From Pseudomonadota bacterium (GTDB taxonomy: Bacteria > Pseudomonadota > Gammaproteobacteria > Xanthomonadales > Xanthomonadaceae): 8,103 nucleotides of DNA. Shown piece by piece: positions 1 through 6,360 of this stretch. The position numbers and the translations under genes were made by a program. The notes under the pieces are model-generated. The model had not been told where the DNA came from. It saw only the letters and a program-made list of their open reading frames with translations, and made no database searches. The DNA is taken from contig JAEXTE010000213.1 of NCBI GenBank assembly GCA_023453655.1, positions 1 through 8,103 of the forward strand, read 5' to 3'. The stretch's first letter is position 1. Every line of letters begins with the position of its first letter.

Positions 1-156
1 GCGCAGCCGCGCGAGGATGCCGCCGAGGTCGAGGATCTCGGCGTGGAGGCCGTCCTCCTCGCCGATGCAGTGCGCGCGCACGACGCGCCCATCGGCAAGA
101 CTGCCGAACGATCGGATCCTGTCCACACCCCTCCCGAGGTCGAAGGTCGTTGCCAT
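1..156 (-). CDS. galM: Aldose 1-epimerase (galactose mutarotase), N-terminal part, cut by window edge
   Basis: Reading the minus strand from the ATG at 156 gives 52 codons without a stop, running off the left edge. The protein begins MATTFDLGRGVDRIRSFGSL and continues with a DGR segment, then LHAEILDLGGILARLR. That order (FG-x-L-x-DGR, then a strand, then GG-x-L-x-x-L) is the usual beginning of aldose 1-epimerases, which interconvert alpha and beta anomers of aldoses such as galactose. The catalytic His and Glu lie later in the family and are outside the window. The start is uncertain: a GTG at 126, just after a GGGAGG, would give the more usual short lead before FGSL. The gene is divergent from the arabinofuranosidase gene, which fits a shared sugar-utilisation locus. 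The family call rests on a short segment. Confidence 0.72.
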   Translation of the reverse strand, partial: MATTFDLGRGVDRIRSFGSLADGRVVRAHCIGEEDGLHAEILDLGGILARLR

Positions 157-190
157 CCCAGCGCAGCATAGGAGGGCGCGACCCGCACTC

Positions 191-212
191 GCCATCCCGT
201 TTCCGGAATGGC
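191..212 (-). promoter_or_regulatory. Hairpin with GAAA loop in the probable galM leader
   Basis: On the minus strand, GCCATTCCG, then GAAA, then CGGGATGGC forms a 9-bp stem with one U-G pair in RNA, capped by a GNRA tetraloop. It ends 34 bases before the galM ATG. The G-U pair favours folding in the galM transcript; on the plus strand the same position is a C-A mismatch. No T tract follows, so it is not a classical terminator. Its role is unknown; it could stabilise the leader mRNA. Confidence 0.4.
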
Positions 213-290
213 AGGCGGACGGATTGGAATGCCGGCACATCCCAATCGGCTATAGCATCCCGGACGGGCTTAAGCGGGGGACGCGGCACG

Positions 291-304
291 GGGAACCCGT
301 TCCC
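291..304. promoter_or_regulatory. GGGAAC-CC-GTTCCC dyad, possible operator
   Basis: Perfect 6-bp arms flank a 2-bp spacer, roughly in the middle of the divergent region. The size fits a half of a helix-turn-helix repressor site, and the location fits control of one or both genes. No regulator gene for it is present in the window, so the assignment is positional only. Confidence 0.25.
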
Positions 305-360
305 GCGTTGCCTGCGAGCCGCCTGCCTCGGTGCCGTGTACCGCCAACGCACCGGGACGC

Positions 361-380
361 GTGGCGCAGGGATGCGCCAC
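361..380 (+). promoter_or_regulatory. Perfect 8-bp hairpin with GGGA loop upstream of the arabinofuranosidase gene
   Basis: GTGGCGCA, GGGA, TGCGCCAC forms an 8-bp perfect stem closed by a GNRA-type tetraloop, 82 bases before the ATG at 463. It is not followed by a T run. It may be a leader structure in the mRNA or a protein-binding dyad in DNA. It mirrors the hairpin on the galM side, which makes a shared role conceivable. Confidence 0.4.
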
Positions 381-462
381 CATTTCCGGCCGGCGCCGTT
401 CCGGGAGCCGTGCGTCAGTAAAGCGGCCACCATCCATTCCGCAACCTAGCGAGGCAAGAACG

Positions 463-2019
463 ATGCTGAAGACTTCACTGCGCACGCTGGCGCTGACCAC
501 CGCCCTGCTGGCAACCGGCCTGGCCGACGCCCAGGACCGGGTCGCCGCCACGGCAACGCTGCGCGCCGACCAGCCCGGGCCGGAAGTCAGCCGCTACCTC
601 TTCGGCCAGTTCGCCGAGCACCTGGGCTACGGCATCTACGGCGGCATCTGGGTGGGCGAGGACTCGAAGATCCCCAACACCAGGGGCTACCGCAACGACG
701 TGGTCGCGGCGCTGAAGGAGCTCAAGGTCCCCGTGGTGCGCTGGCCTGGCGGCTGCTTCGCGGACGAGTACTACTGGCGCGACGGCATCGGTCCGCGCGA
801 GAAGCGCCGGGTCAAGATCAATACCCACTGGGGCGGCGTGACCGAACCCAACAGCTTCGGCACCCACGAGTTCATGGACTTCGCCGAGCTGCTGGGCACC
901 GATGCCTACGTGTCCGGCAACACCGGCAGCGGATCGCCGCGCGAGATGGCCGAATGGGTCGAGTACATGACCTACGAGAAGGGCTCCTCGCTGGCCGAGG
1001 AACGCCGCGCCAACGGACGCGACAAGCCGTGGAAGGTGCCGTTCTTCGGCATCGGCAACGAGATGTGGGGCTGTGGCGGCAACATGACGCCCGAACACGC
1101 GGCCAACCTGCACCGCCAGTACCAGACCTTCGTGAAGGTGCCGGCCGGGACCGCGATCACCAAGGTCGCGGCCGGCGCCAACGGCGACGACTACAACTGG
1201 ACCGAGGTGATGATGAAGATCGCCGGCAAGCACATGGATGCGCTGTCGGTGCACTACTACACGGTGCCGGGCGGGTGGCCGCCGCGCGCCTCCTCGTTCG
1301 AATTCGACGAGGCTGGCTGGATCGAAACCTTGTCCAGCGCGCTCAAGGTGGACGAGCTGCTGCGCAAGCACATCGAGGTCATGGACCGGCACGATCCGGA
1401 GAACAAGGTCGCCCTGTACCTGGATGAGTGGGGCACCTGGTACGCGGGACTGGAAGGCGTGAACCCGGGTTTCCTGCACCAGCAGAACACCCTGCGCGAC
1501 GCGCTGGTGGCCTCGATCCACTTCGACGTGATGAGCCGCTATGCCGAGCGGGTGAAGATGGCCAACATCGCGCAGATGGTGAACGTGCTGCAGGCCATGA
1601 TCCTGACCCAGGACGAGAAGATGGTGCTCACGCCCACCTACCACGCCTTCGAGATGTACAAGCCCTGGCAGGACGCGACCCACCTGCCGCTCGATCTCGA
1701 GACCCCGCAGTACCGGCTCGGCGAGACCTCGGTACCGGCGGTCCACGGTTCGGCGGTGCGCGGGAAGGACGGGCACGTGTACGTGGCCCTGACCAACCTC
1801 GACCCCAACCGCGCCGCCGATGTCTCGGCCAGCCTGTCGGGCGTGCAGGCCGGCACCGTCACCGGCCGCGTGCTGACCGCCGACGCGATCACCGCGCACA
1901 ACACCTTCGACCAGCCCGAGCGGGTCGAACCGGCGCAGTTCGACGGGGCCTCGCTCGACGGCGACCGCCTGAAGGTGGCGCTGCCGGCGAAGTCGATCGT
2001 GGTGCTGCGGCTGCACTGA
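463..2019 (+). CDS. Alpha-L-arabinofuranosidase, glycoside hydrolase family 51, exported
   Basis: This 518-residue enzyme should remove terminal alpha-L-arabinofuranosyl groups from plant arabinoxylan, arabinan or their oligosaccharides. The N-terminus MLKTSLRTLALTTALLATGL followed by ADA-Q is a signal peptide, with probable cleavage after residue 23, so the enzyme is likely periplasmic or secreted. The GH51 barrel follows: FGQFAEHLG near residue 46, then RWPGGCFADEYYWRDGIGP, the acid/base Glu200 in GIGNEMWG, and the nucleophile Glu322 in YLDEWGTWY. The C-terminal ~110 residues fit the beta-sandwich domain of the family. Length is usual (about 500) and no extra carbohydrate-binding module is seen. 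The ATG at 463 is chosen over one at 331 because only it begins at the signal peptide, and a GAGG lies 8 bases upstream. A terminator follows at 2042. Many GH51 enzymes are cytoplasmic, so export is a notable feature. Confidence 0.95.
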   Translation: MLKTSLRTLALTTALLATGLADAQDRVAATATLRADQPGPEVSRYLFGQFAEHLGYGIYGGIWVGEDSKIPNTRGYRNDVVAALKELKVPVVRWPGGCFADEYYWRDGIGPREKRRVKINTHWGGVTEPNSFGTHEFMDFAELLGTDAYVSGNTGSGSPREMAEWVEYMTYEKGSSLAEERRANGRDKPWKVPFFGIGNEMWGCGGNMTPEHAANLHRQYQTFVKVPAGTAITKVAAGANGDDYNWTEVMMKIAGKHMDALSVHYYTVPGGWPPRASSFEFDEAGWIETLSSALKVDELLRKHIEVMDRHDPENKVALYLDEWGTWYAGLEGVNPGFLHQQNTLRDALVASIHFDVMSRYAERVKMANIAQMVNVLQAMILTQDEKMVLTPTYHAFEMYKPWQDATHLPLDLETPQYRLGETSVPAVHGSAVRGKDGHVYVALTNLDPNRAADVSASLSGVQAGTVTGRVLTADAITAHNTFDQPERVEPAQFDGASLDGDRLKVALPAKSIVVLRLH

Positions 2020-2041
2020 TCCGGTCCGCAAGGCGGCCACC

Positions 2042-2070
2042 GGAAGGGCGCTTCGGCGCCCTTCCTCTTT
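2042..2070 (+). terminator. Rho-independent terminator after the arabinofuranosidase gene
   Basis: GGAAGGGCGC, TTCG, GCGCCCTTCC forms a perfect 10-bp stem with a C(UUCG)G tetraloop (2042-2065), followed by TCTTT. It lies 22 bases after the stop codon. The stem type is common in Xanthomonadaceae and other gammaproteobacteria. It separates this gene from the next operon. Confidence 0.85.
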
Positions 2071-2148
2071 CCGGCTTCCGGCACCAGAGTCCGGATCCAC
2101 GCCCACTTCGCGTTATCCACCCCGGAAGAGAACAGGGGAAGCGGGCGT

Positions 2149-3189
2149 TTGACTAGCATCCAATCCGGCCGGCCGTTGCGGCTGGGCATCGTCGGTTGCG
2201 GCGCGATCACGCGCGAGGCGCATCTGCCGGTGGTCGGCACCGATCCGCGGGTCGAGGTGGCCATGCTCTGCGACCGCGACCCGGCCAACGCCGTCCAGGC
2301 GGCGCGCGAGGCCGGCATCGACGCGGAGATCGTCACCGACGTCGCCCAGCTGGCCGGCAAGGTCGATGCCGCCATCGTCGCCGTACCCGCCCGCTTCCAC
2401 GCCCCGGTCTCGATCCAGCTGATGGAGCTTGGCATCGACGTGCTGTGCGAGAAGCCGCTGGCGATCAGCGCCGACGACGGCCGCCGCATGGTCGAGGTCG
2501 CCCGCGCGAATGCGCGCGTGCTGGCCGTCGCGCTGATGATGCGCTTCTTCCCGCACAACCTGTGGCTGCGCGACCTGGTCGAGGATGGCGAGATCGGCGA
2601 GGTACGCGAGGTGATCGTCGAGGACGGCGCCCCGCTCGACTGGCCCATGGCCAGCAACTCCTACTTCGACCGCCGCTGCACCGGTGGCGGCGTGCTGTTC
2701 GACAACGGCGTGCACCTGCTCGACCGCGTGCTGTGGCTGTTCGGCGACCTCGACGAGATCGCCTACGAGGACGACGCCTTCGGCGGCTTCGAGAGCAACG
2801 CGCGCCTCACCGGCACCCTGAGCATCGGCGGGCGCCCGGTGCCCACGCGCATGGAGTTCAGCTGGTCGCACCGGCTGCGCCGCAGCATCCGCGTGGTGGG
2901 CGAGCGCGGCACGCTCGAAGCCGCGACCTCCGACCCGCGCATCCTCACCCTGTACCGCGAATCGCGCCGCGGCCCGATGGAGATGCAGATCGTGTGCGCG
3001 AAGTCCTGGGACCGGCTGGGCCACTACCGCGCCCAGCTCGACGATTTCATCGGCGCGGTGCGCGAGCGGCGCATGCCCTTCGTCAGCGCTGAATCCTCGC
3101 TGCGCGCGCTTCAGGTGATCGAAACCGCCTATGCCCGGCGCACGCCGATGGAGCAGCCTTGGCTGGCCCGGATCGGAGCACGCGCATGA
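2149..3189 (+). CDS. Gfo/Idh/MocA family NAD(P)-dependent oxidoreductase
   Basis: This 346-residue protein has the family's two-domain plan. The N-terminal Rossmann fold begins with LRLGIVGCGAITREAHLP (GxG at residues 16-18) and ends near the CEKPLA motif, in which Glu101-Lys102-Pro103 contact the nicotinamide ribose and substrate. The C-terminal alpha/beta domain has GGGVLFDNGVHLLDRV, with the His189 and Asp192 expected near the active site. Members oxidise or reduce sugars, inositols and sugar nucleotides; the substrate here cannot be read from sequence. The start is TTG at 2149, with AGGGGAAG about 9 bases upstream; no ATG or GTG gives the whole Rossmann strand. Its stop overlaps the next start (ATGA at 3186-3189), so the two genes form a translationally coupled operon. 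No clear promoter is seen between the terminator and the start. Confidence 0.9.
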   Translation: MTSIQSGRPLRLGIVGCGAITREAHLPVVGTDPRVEVAMLCDRDPANAVQAAREAGIDAEIVTDVAQLAGKVDAAIVAVPARFHAPVSIQLMELGIDVLCEKPLAISADDGRRMVEVARANARVLAVALMMRFFPHNLWLRDLVEDGEIGEVREVIVEDGAPLDWPMASNSYFDRRCTGGGVLFDNGVHLLDRVLWLFGDLDEIAYEDDAFGGFESNARLTGTLSIGGRPVPTRMEFSWSHRLRRSIRVVGERGTLEAATSDPRILTLYRESRRGPMEMQIVCAKSWDRLGHYRAQLDDFIGAVRERRMPFVSAESSLRALQVIETAYARRTPMEQPWLARIGARA

Positions 3190-4343
3190 GGCCCGCGAAG
3201 GTCCTGGTCACCGGCGCCACTGGCTTCATCGGCTCGCGCCTGTGCGAGCTGCTCTCGCTCGAATACCGCATTCCCTACCGCGCCCTGGTGCGCGATTTCT
3301 CGCGCGCCGCGCGCATCGCCCGGCTCGACCCGGAGCTGGCCGGCGGCGACATGTCCGACCCCGGGAGCCTGGCGCGCGCGGTGGAAGGCTGCGATGCGGT
3401 GGTCAACCTCGCCCATGGCGACGACCAGGGCGCGAGGAAGCAGACCATGCAACTGGTCGAGGCCTGCACGCGCGCCGGCGTGCGCCGCCTGGTCCACGTC
3501 AGTTCGATGGCCGTGCATGGCCCCGCCCCGGGAACCGAAGTCCTGACCGAGGCCAACGCGCCGGTCCGGCGCTGGGGCGAGGCCTATTCCGACGCCAAGG
3601 CCGCCGCCGAGGCCGTGGTGGCCGCGGCCGGCAGGCGCGGCGCGATCGAGACCGTGGTCCTGCGTCCGACCATCGTCTACGGCCCCTACAGTTTCTTCGT
3701 CACCCCCATCGTGCAGGACGCACGCAACGGCTTCGTCAGCCTGGTGGACGGCGGCAGCGGCATCTGCAACGCGGTCTACGTGGACGATGTCTGCGAGGCG
3801 ATCCTGGCTGCGCTCGAGCGCGACGACGCCAACGGCGGCGCCTTCCTGATCAACGGCGACGACCGGATGACCTGGCGCGGCTTCATCACCACGTTTGCGG
3901 GCATGGTCGAGGGCGAGAAGCGCATCTTCGACCACACGCTGGAGCAGATCGAGGCGCACCGCCGCGCCACCACGCCGCGCGCGCGCGACAGCGTCGCCGC
4001 CGCGGTCCGCTTGGCCGCCTCACCCGCCTTCCACGCCCAGCTCGCGACCATTCCGCCGGTCGGCCGCATGATCCGCGGCACCAAGGAGCTGCTGTCGGGC
4101 GCGATCGGTCCCGAGCGCAAGCTGATGATCAAGTCGCGGTTCCAGGGCCGGCGGTTCGCCGCGCCGGTGGATGTCGCGCCCTCGCCGCGCATGCCCAGCG
4201 AGGGCCGCGTGGTGCGCGAGGCCTATCGTTGCTGGGTCTCGAACGGGCTGGCGAAAAGCCGGCTCGGCTGGGCACCCGCGCATCCGTTCGCGCTCGGCGC
4301 GCAGCGCACCGCGGACTGGATGCGATTCGCGCGGCTGATCTGA
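3186..4343 (+). CDS. NAD-dependent epimerase/dehydratase (extended SDR)
   Basis: This 385-residue protein is an extended short-chain dehydrogenase acting on a sugar or nucleotide sugar. The N-terminal dinucleotide motif TGATGFIG is at residues 9-16. The VSSM serine region is at ~105-108, the catalytic YSDAK pair is Tyr134/Lys138, and LRPTIVYGPY comes after it, as in UDP-sugar epimerases. A typical closing segment SRLGWAPAHPF lies near the C-terminus. Between roughly residues 255 and 350 there is an Arg/Lys-rich stretch that makes the protein longer than the usual 300-330 residues. The start at 3186 is preferred over an in-frame ATG at 3159 because GGAG lies 7 bases upstream and it overlaps the previous stop. 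The partner oxidoreductase suggests consecutive steps on one sugar, perhaps for a surface polysaccharide or glycoside use. Substrate unknown. Confidence 0.88.
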   Translation: MRPAKVLVTGATGFIGSRLCELLSLEYRIPYRALVRDFSRAARIARLDPELAGGDMSDPGSLARAVEGCDAVVNLAHGDDQGARKQTMQLVEACTRAGVRRLVHVSSMAVHGPAPGTEVLTEANAPVRRWGEAYSDAKAAAEAVVAAAGRRGAIETVVLRPTIVYGPYSFFVTPIVQDARNGFVSLVDGGSGICNAVYVDDVCEAILAALERDDANGGAFLINGDDRMTWRGFITTFAGMVEGEKRIFDHTLEQIEAHRRATTPRARDSVAAAVRLAASPAFHAQLATIPPVGRMIRGTKELLSGAIGPERKLMIKSRFQGRRFAAPVDVAPSPRMPSEGRVVREAYRCWVSNGLAKSRLGWAPAHPFALGAQRTADWMRFARLI

Positions 4344-4363
4344 GCCGGCTGGCCGGCGCGCGG

Positions 4364-4380
4364 GCCCGCTCAGCGCGGGC
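4364..4380. terminator. Weak hairpin between converging epimerase and LysR genes
   Basis: GCCCGC, TCAGC, GCGGGC forms a 6-bp GC stem that spans the LysR stop codon, in a convergent gap of only 26 bases. There is no T tract on either strand, so termination here is a guess from position. Confidence 0.2.
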
Positions 4381-5320
4381 GACGCGCCTCCGGCGGCGAA
4401 GGCGGCAGGATCCACGGGGACTGCTGCGCCAGCAGCGCGGCGATCCAGTCGATGAACACGCGCAGCTTGCGGCTGACGTGCCGGCTGGCCGGATAGGCCG
4501 CATGCAGCGGCATCGGGTCGAGCTGCCAGTCCTCCAGCAGCGGCAGCAGTTCGCCGCGCAGCAGCGGGCCGCGCGCCATGTAGCGCGGCAACCACAGCAG
4601 GCCCATGCCGGCCACGCCCGCGGCGAGGTAGGCGTTGCCATCGTCCACCGCCAGCACGTGCCGGGCCTGCACCTGCACCTGCTCGTCGCCGCGGCGCAGC
4701 GCATAGCCCGGCGGCGCTCCGGGCCGCGAACCGCGATAGCCGACGACATGGTGCGTACCCTGCTCAAGCGCCAGGGGATGCGGCGGATTGCCGTGGCGCT
4801 CCAGGTAGGCCGGCGCCGCGTACACCCCCAGCGGCAGGTCGGCCACGTGCCGCGCCCTCAGCGAAGCACCGCCGTCCAGCGCGCCACCGCGCACGACGCA
4901 ATCCACGTTCTCGTCGACCAGGTCCACCTTGCGGTCGCTGGCGCCCAGGTCGAGCTGGATCTCTGGGTAGCGCGCATGGAAGCCGGGCAGCGCCGGCACC
5001 AGCACCAGGCTGGCCAGCGGCGCGGGCACGTCCACCCGCAGGCGCCCGCGTGGCGACGCCGAGGCGGTCGAGAGGCTGGTCTCCGCATCGTCCAGTTCGG
5101 CGAGCAGCCGCACCACGCGCTCGTAGTACGCGGCGCCATCGTCCGTGACCGCGACCTTGCGCGTGGTGCGGTGGAGCAGCTTCACCCGCAGGTGCGCCTC
5201 GAGCTGCTGCACCAGCTGGGTGACCCGCGTGCGGCTCGACTGCAGCGTCTCGGCGGCGCGGGTGAAGCTGCCGGTCTCCACCACGCGCGCGAACGCCTGC
5301 ATCGCGTCGAAACGGTCCAT
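4370..5320 (-). CDS. LysR family transcriptional regulator (CrgA/DmlR-like)
   Basis: The protein has 316 residues, the usual LysR length. The N-terminal winged helix-turn-helix begins MDRFDAMQAFARVVETGSFT and covers about residues 1-60, including the recognition region SSRTRVTQLVQQLEAHL and the wing motif LLHRTTRKVAVTDDG. The linker helix follows, and from about residue 90 the effector-binding periplasmic-protein-like domain starts with RGRLRVDVPAPLASLVLVP. The MDRFDAM opening and that linker are typical of the CrgA/DmlR-like group. It is divergent from the yjgH gene with 129 bases between them, so yjgH is the likely target together with its own gene. The ligand is unknown. The start at 5320 has only a weak ribosome-binding site. 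The C-terminus ends in a Pro/Arg-rich tail. Confidence 0.93.
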   Translation of the reverse strand: MDRFDAMQAFARVVETGSFTRAAETLQSSRTRVTQLVQQLEAHLRVKLLHRTTRKVAVTDDGAAYYERVVRLLAELDDAETSLSTASASPRGRLRVDVPAPLASLVLVPALPGFHARYPEIQLDLGASDRKVDLVDENVDCVVRGGALDGGASLRARHVADLPLGVYAAPAYLERHGNPPHPLALEQGTHHVVGYRGSRPGAPPGYALRRGDEQVQVQARHVLAVDDGNAYLAAGVAGMGLLWLPRYMARGPLLRGELLPLLEDWQLDPMPLHAAYPASRHVSRKLRVFIDWIAALLAQQSPWILPPSPPEARRPR

Positions 5321-5340
5321 GCGGGGGTCCGGTACGGAGA

Positions 5341-5357
5341 TTGTCGCGATTCTACAA
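5341..5357. promoter_or_regulatory. TTGT-N9-ACAA dyad, candidate LysR operator
   Basis: Four-base perfect arms with a 9-base spacer lie in the divergent LysR/yjgH gap and cover the likely LysR -10 (TAGAAT on the minus strand at 5349-5354). An adjacent dyad, AACA-G-TGTT, is at 5357-5365. LysR-type sites are typically short AT-containing dyads in this location. The spacing is not an exact T-N11-A box, so confidence is low. Confidence 0.3.
5349..5354 (-). promoter_or_regulatory. Possible -10 element of the LysR gene
   Basis: The minus strand reads TAGAAT here, five of six matches to the sigma-70 -10 consensus, 28 bases before the LysR start. No good -35 is seen at 16-18 bases, which is common for an activator- or autoregulated promoter. 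Confidence 0.3.
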
Positions 5358-5380
5358 ACAGTGTTCCCCGGATCGTCGTG

Positions 5381-5409
5381 TTTATCGGCGTCGCCGCGCT
5401 GCCTAGAGT
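5381..5409 (+). promoter_or_regulatory. Possible yjgH promoter (TTTATC, 17 bases, TAGAGT)
   Basis: TTTATC at 5381-5386 and TAGAGT at 5404-5409 have 17-base spacing. The -10 matches four of six consensus positions and the -35 three of six. A start near 5416 would leave a leader of about 35 bases. The weak -35 fits activation by the divergent LysR protein bound just upstream. Confidence 0.35.
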
Positions 5410-5449
5410 GGCCTCACACACGGGCCACCCGCCCAAAAGGAGATCGACC

Positions 5450-5842
5450 ATGCAGCAGCGCGACACCGTGTTCCCCGCCGGGCGACACGCCCTCTACGAA
5501 CAGCACCGCTACTCGGCCGCGGTGCGCAGCAACGGTTTCCTGTTCGTGTCCGGGCAGGTGGGCAGCCGCAACGACGGCACGCCGGAGCCGGAGTTCGAGG
5601 TACAGGTGCGGCGCGCCTTCGCCAACCTCGAGGCCACCCTGCGGGCCGCGGGCGCCGGCTTCGACGACATCATCGAGGTGACCAGCTTCCACACCGATCC
5701 GCAGCGCCAGTTCGACACCGTGCTGGCGGTCAAGGACGAGGTGTTCCCGCAGGCGCCCTACCCGGCCTGGACCGCCGTGGGCGTCAACTGGCTGGCCGGG
5801 TTCGACTTCGAGATCAAGGTGGTCGCGCGGCTCCCCGGCTGA
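5450..5842 (+). CDS. yjgH: Rid family protein, YjgH type
   Basis: The protein has 130 residues, the usual size of a RidA/YjgF/UK114 trimer subunit. It closely follows the E. coli YjgH pattern as I recall it: FPAGRHALYEQHRYSAAVRS, then LFVSGQVGSR, IIEVTSFHTDP, and near the end YPAWTAVGV and WLAGFDFEIKVVAR. Canonical RidA enamine/imine deaminases carry a substrate-binding Arg (Arg105) in a PARS-type motif. Here that place is Trp107 (YPAW), so the standard deaminase activity is not expected and the true role is unknown. The ATG at 5450 has a strong AAAGGAG 8 bases upstream. The gene is divergent from LysR and ends 15 bases from the converging arsC stop. A much longer open frame contains it in the same frame, but upstream of 5450 it is only antisense to LysR and the epimerase. 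Confidence 0.9.
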   Translation: MQQRDTVFPAGRHALYEQHRYSAAVRSNGFLFVSGQVGSRNDGTPEPEFEVQVRRAFANLEATLRAAGAGFDDIIEVTSFHTDPQRQFDTVLAVKDEVFPQAPYPAWTAVGVNWLAGFDFEIKVVARLPG

Positions 5843-5857
5843 CGCCGGACATGATCC

Positions 5858-6226
5858 TCAGGCGCCCTGGCGGTCCGGCAGGATCTCCAGCACCCGCTCC
5901 GGCGGCCTGCACAGGCGTACGCCCAGCGGCGTGGCCACGATCGGGCGGTTGATCAGGACCGGATGCGCGCGCATCGCATCGAGCAGTTCATCGTCGCTGC
6001 GCGCCGGATCGTCCAGCCCGAGTTCGGCGCACAGCGCCTCCTTGCCGCGCAGCAGGCCGCGCACGCCTTCGCCCGAGGCCTGCGCCAGTTCGTGCAGGCG
6101 CTCGCGCGTGGGCGGCTGTTGCAGGTATTCGATGACGTCCGGCTCCACGCCGCTGTCGCGGATCAGCGCCAATGCCGTGCGCGAATTGCTGCAGCGGGGG
6201 TTGTGGTAGATCGTGATGCCGCTCAT
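5858..6226 (-). CDS. arsC: Arsenate reductase, glutaredoxin-dependent ArsC type
   Basis: This is a 122-residue cytoplasmic thioredoxin-fold protein. In the ArsC family it reduces arsenate to arsenite using glutathione and glutaredoxin. It begins MSGITIYHNPRCSNSR with the catalytic Cys12. The three arginines known to hold the oxyanion in plasmid R773 ArsC (60, 94, 107) are all present at the same numbers: GLLR60, NR94PIVATP and CR107PP. It closes with VLEILPD. It is shorter than R773 ArsC (141) but matches the common chromosomal form. The ATG at 6226 follows an AGGAG 8 bases upstream. No arsenite pump or ArsR repressor is nearby, so this is a stand-alone gene, and a general thiol reductase role is possible. 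The reading frame is open far upstream of 6226, through the SDR and into the glycosyltransferase, but that is coincidence. Confidence 0.93.
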   Translation of the reverse strand: MSGITIYHNPRCSNSRTALALIRDSGVEPDVIEYLQQPPTRERLHELAQASGEGVRGLLRGKEALCAELGLDDPARSDDELLDAMRAHPVLINRPIVATPLGVRLCRPPERVLEILPDRQGA

Positions 6227-6285
6227 GCCTGGACTCCTGGCTGGTCCCGTCCCCGCCCCTGGGCCGCGCCGAAGCGACAGGCGGG

Positions 6286-6302
6286 AACAGGCGCGCCCTG
6301 TT
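6286..6302 (-). other. Hairpin between the SDR fragment and arsC
   Basis: AACAGG, CGCGC, CCTGTT forms a 6-bp stem with a 5-base loop, about 60 bases after the SDR stop codon and 60 bases before arsC. There is no T run on the minus strand, so it is at most a weak terminator or leader structure. I see no clear arsC promoter in this 134-base gap. Confidence 0.2.
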
Positions 6303-6360
6303 TCGATGCGTGTTCCGTCACAGGGTAACCGCACGCGTCGACGCCCGCGCCCGCCTGCCG

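Larger units (their letters stand above)
157..462. promoter_or_regulatory. Divergent regulatory region between galM and the arabinofuranosidase gene
   Basis: This stretch of 306 bases has no credible gene. Short open frames here show no recognisable protein, and the frame that extends the arabinofuranosidase gene upstream lacks family similarity. It must hold the promoters of both divergent genes. I see two hairpins with GNRA-type loops (191-212, best on the minus strand, and 361-380), a 14-bp dyad at 291-304, and two 8-bp perfect palindromes (GCTATAGC at 249-256 and GCTTAAGC at 268-275). TATAGC at 251-256 could be a -10 element on either strand, but no well-spaced -35 is visible, so I do not assign promoters. 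Confidence 0.55.

Noticed and set aside
331..462. 44-residue N-terminal extension of the arabinofuranosidase
   Set aside because: It would place residues before a clear signal peptide and has no family similarity; the start at 463 has its own GAGG.
475..2106. Long minus-strand open frame (543 residues) opposite the arabinofuranosidase
   Set aside because: It is the antisense of a clear GH51 gene; the product is His/Val/Gly/Arg-rich with no recognisable motif. High GC makes such frames common.
2113..3024. Minus-strand frame of 303 residues opposite the Gfo/Idh/MocA gene
   Set aside because: Ala/His/Val-rich antisense shadow with no motif; the plus-strand gene has full family motifs.
3131..5842. 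Plus-strand frame of 903 residues ending in the YjgH sequence
   Set aside because: Only the last 130 residues are a protein. The rest is the epimerase in a wrong frame and the antisense of LysR; YjgH has its own ATG and AAAGGAG at 5450.
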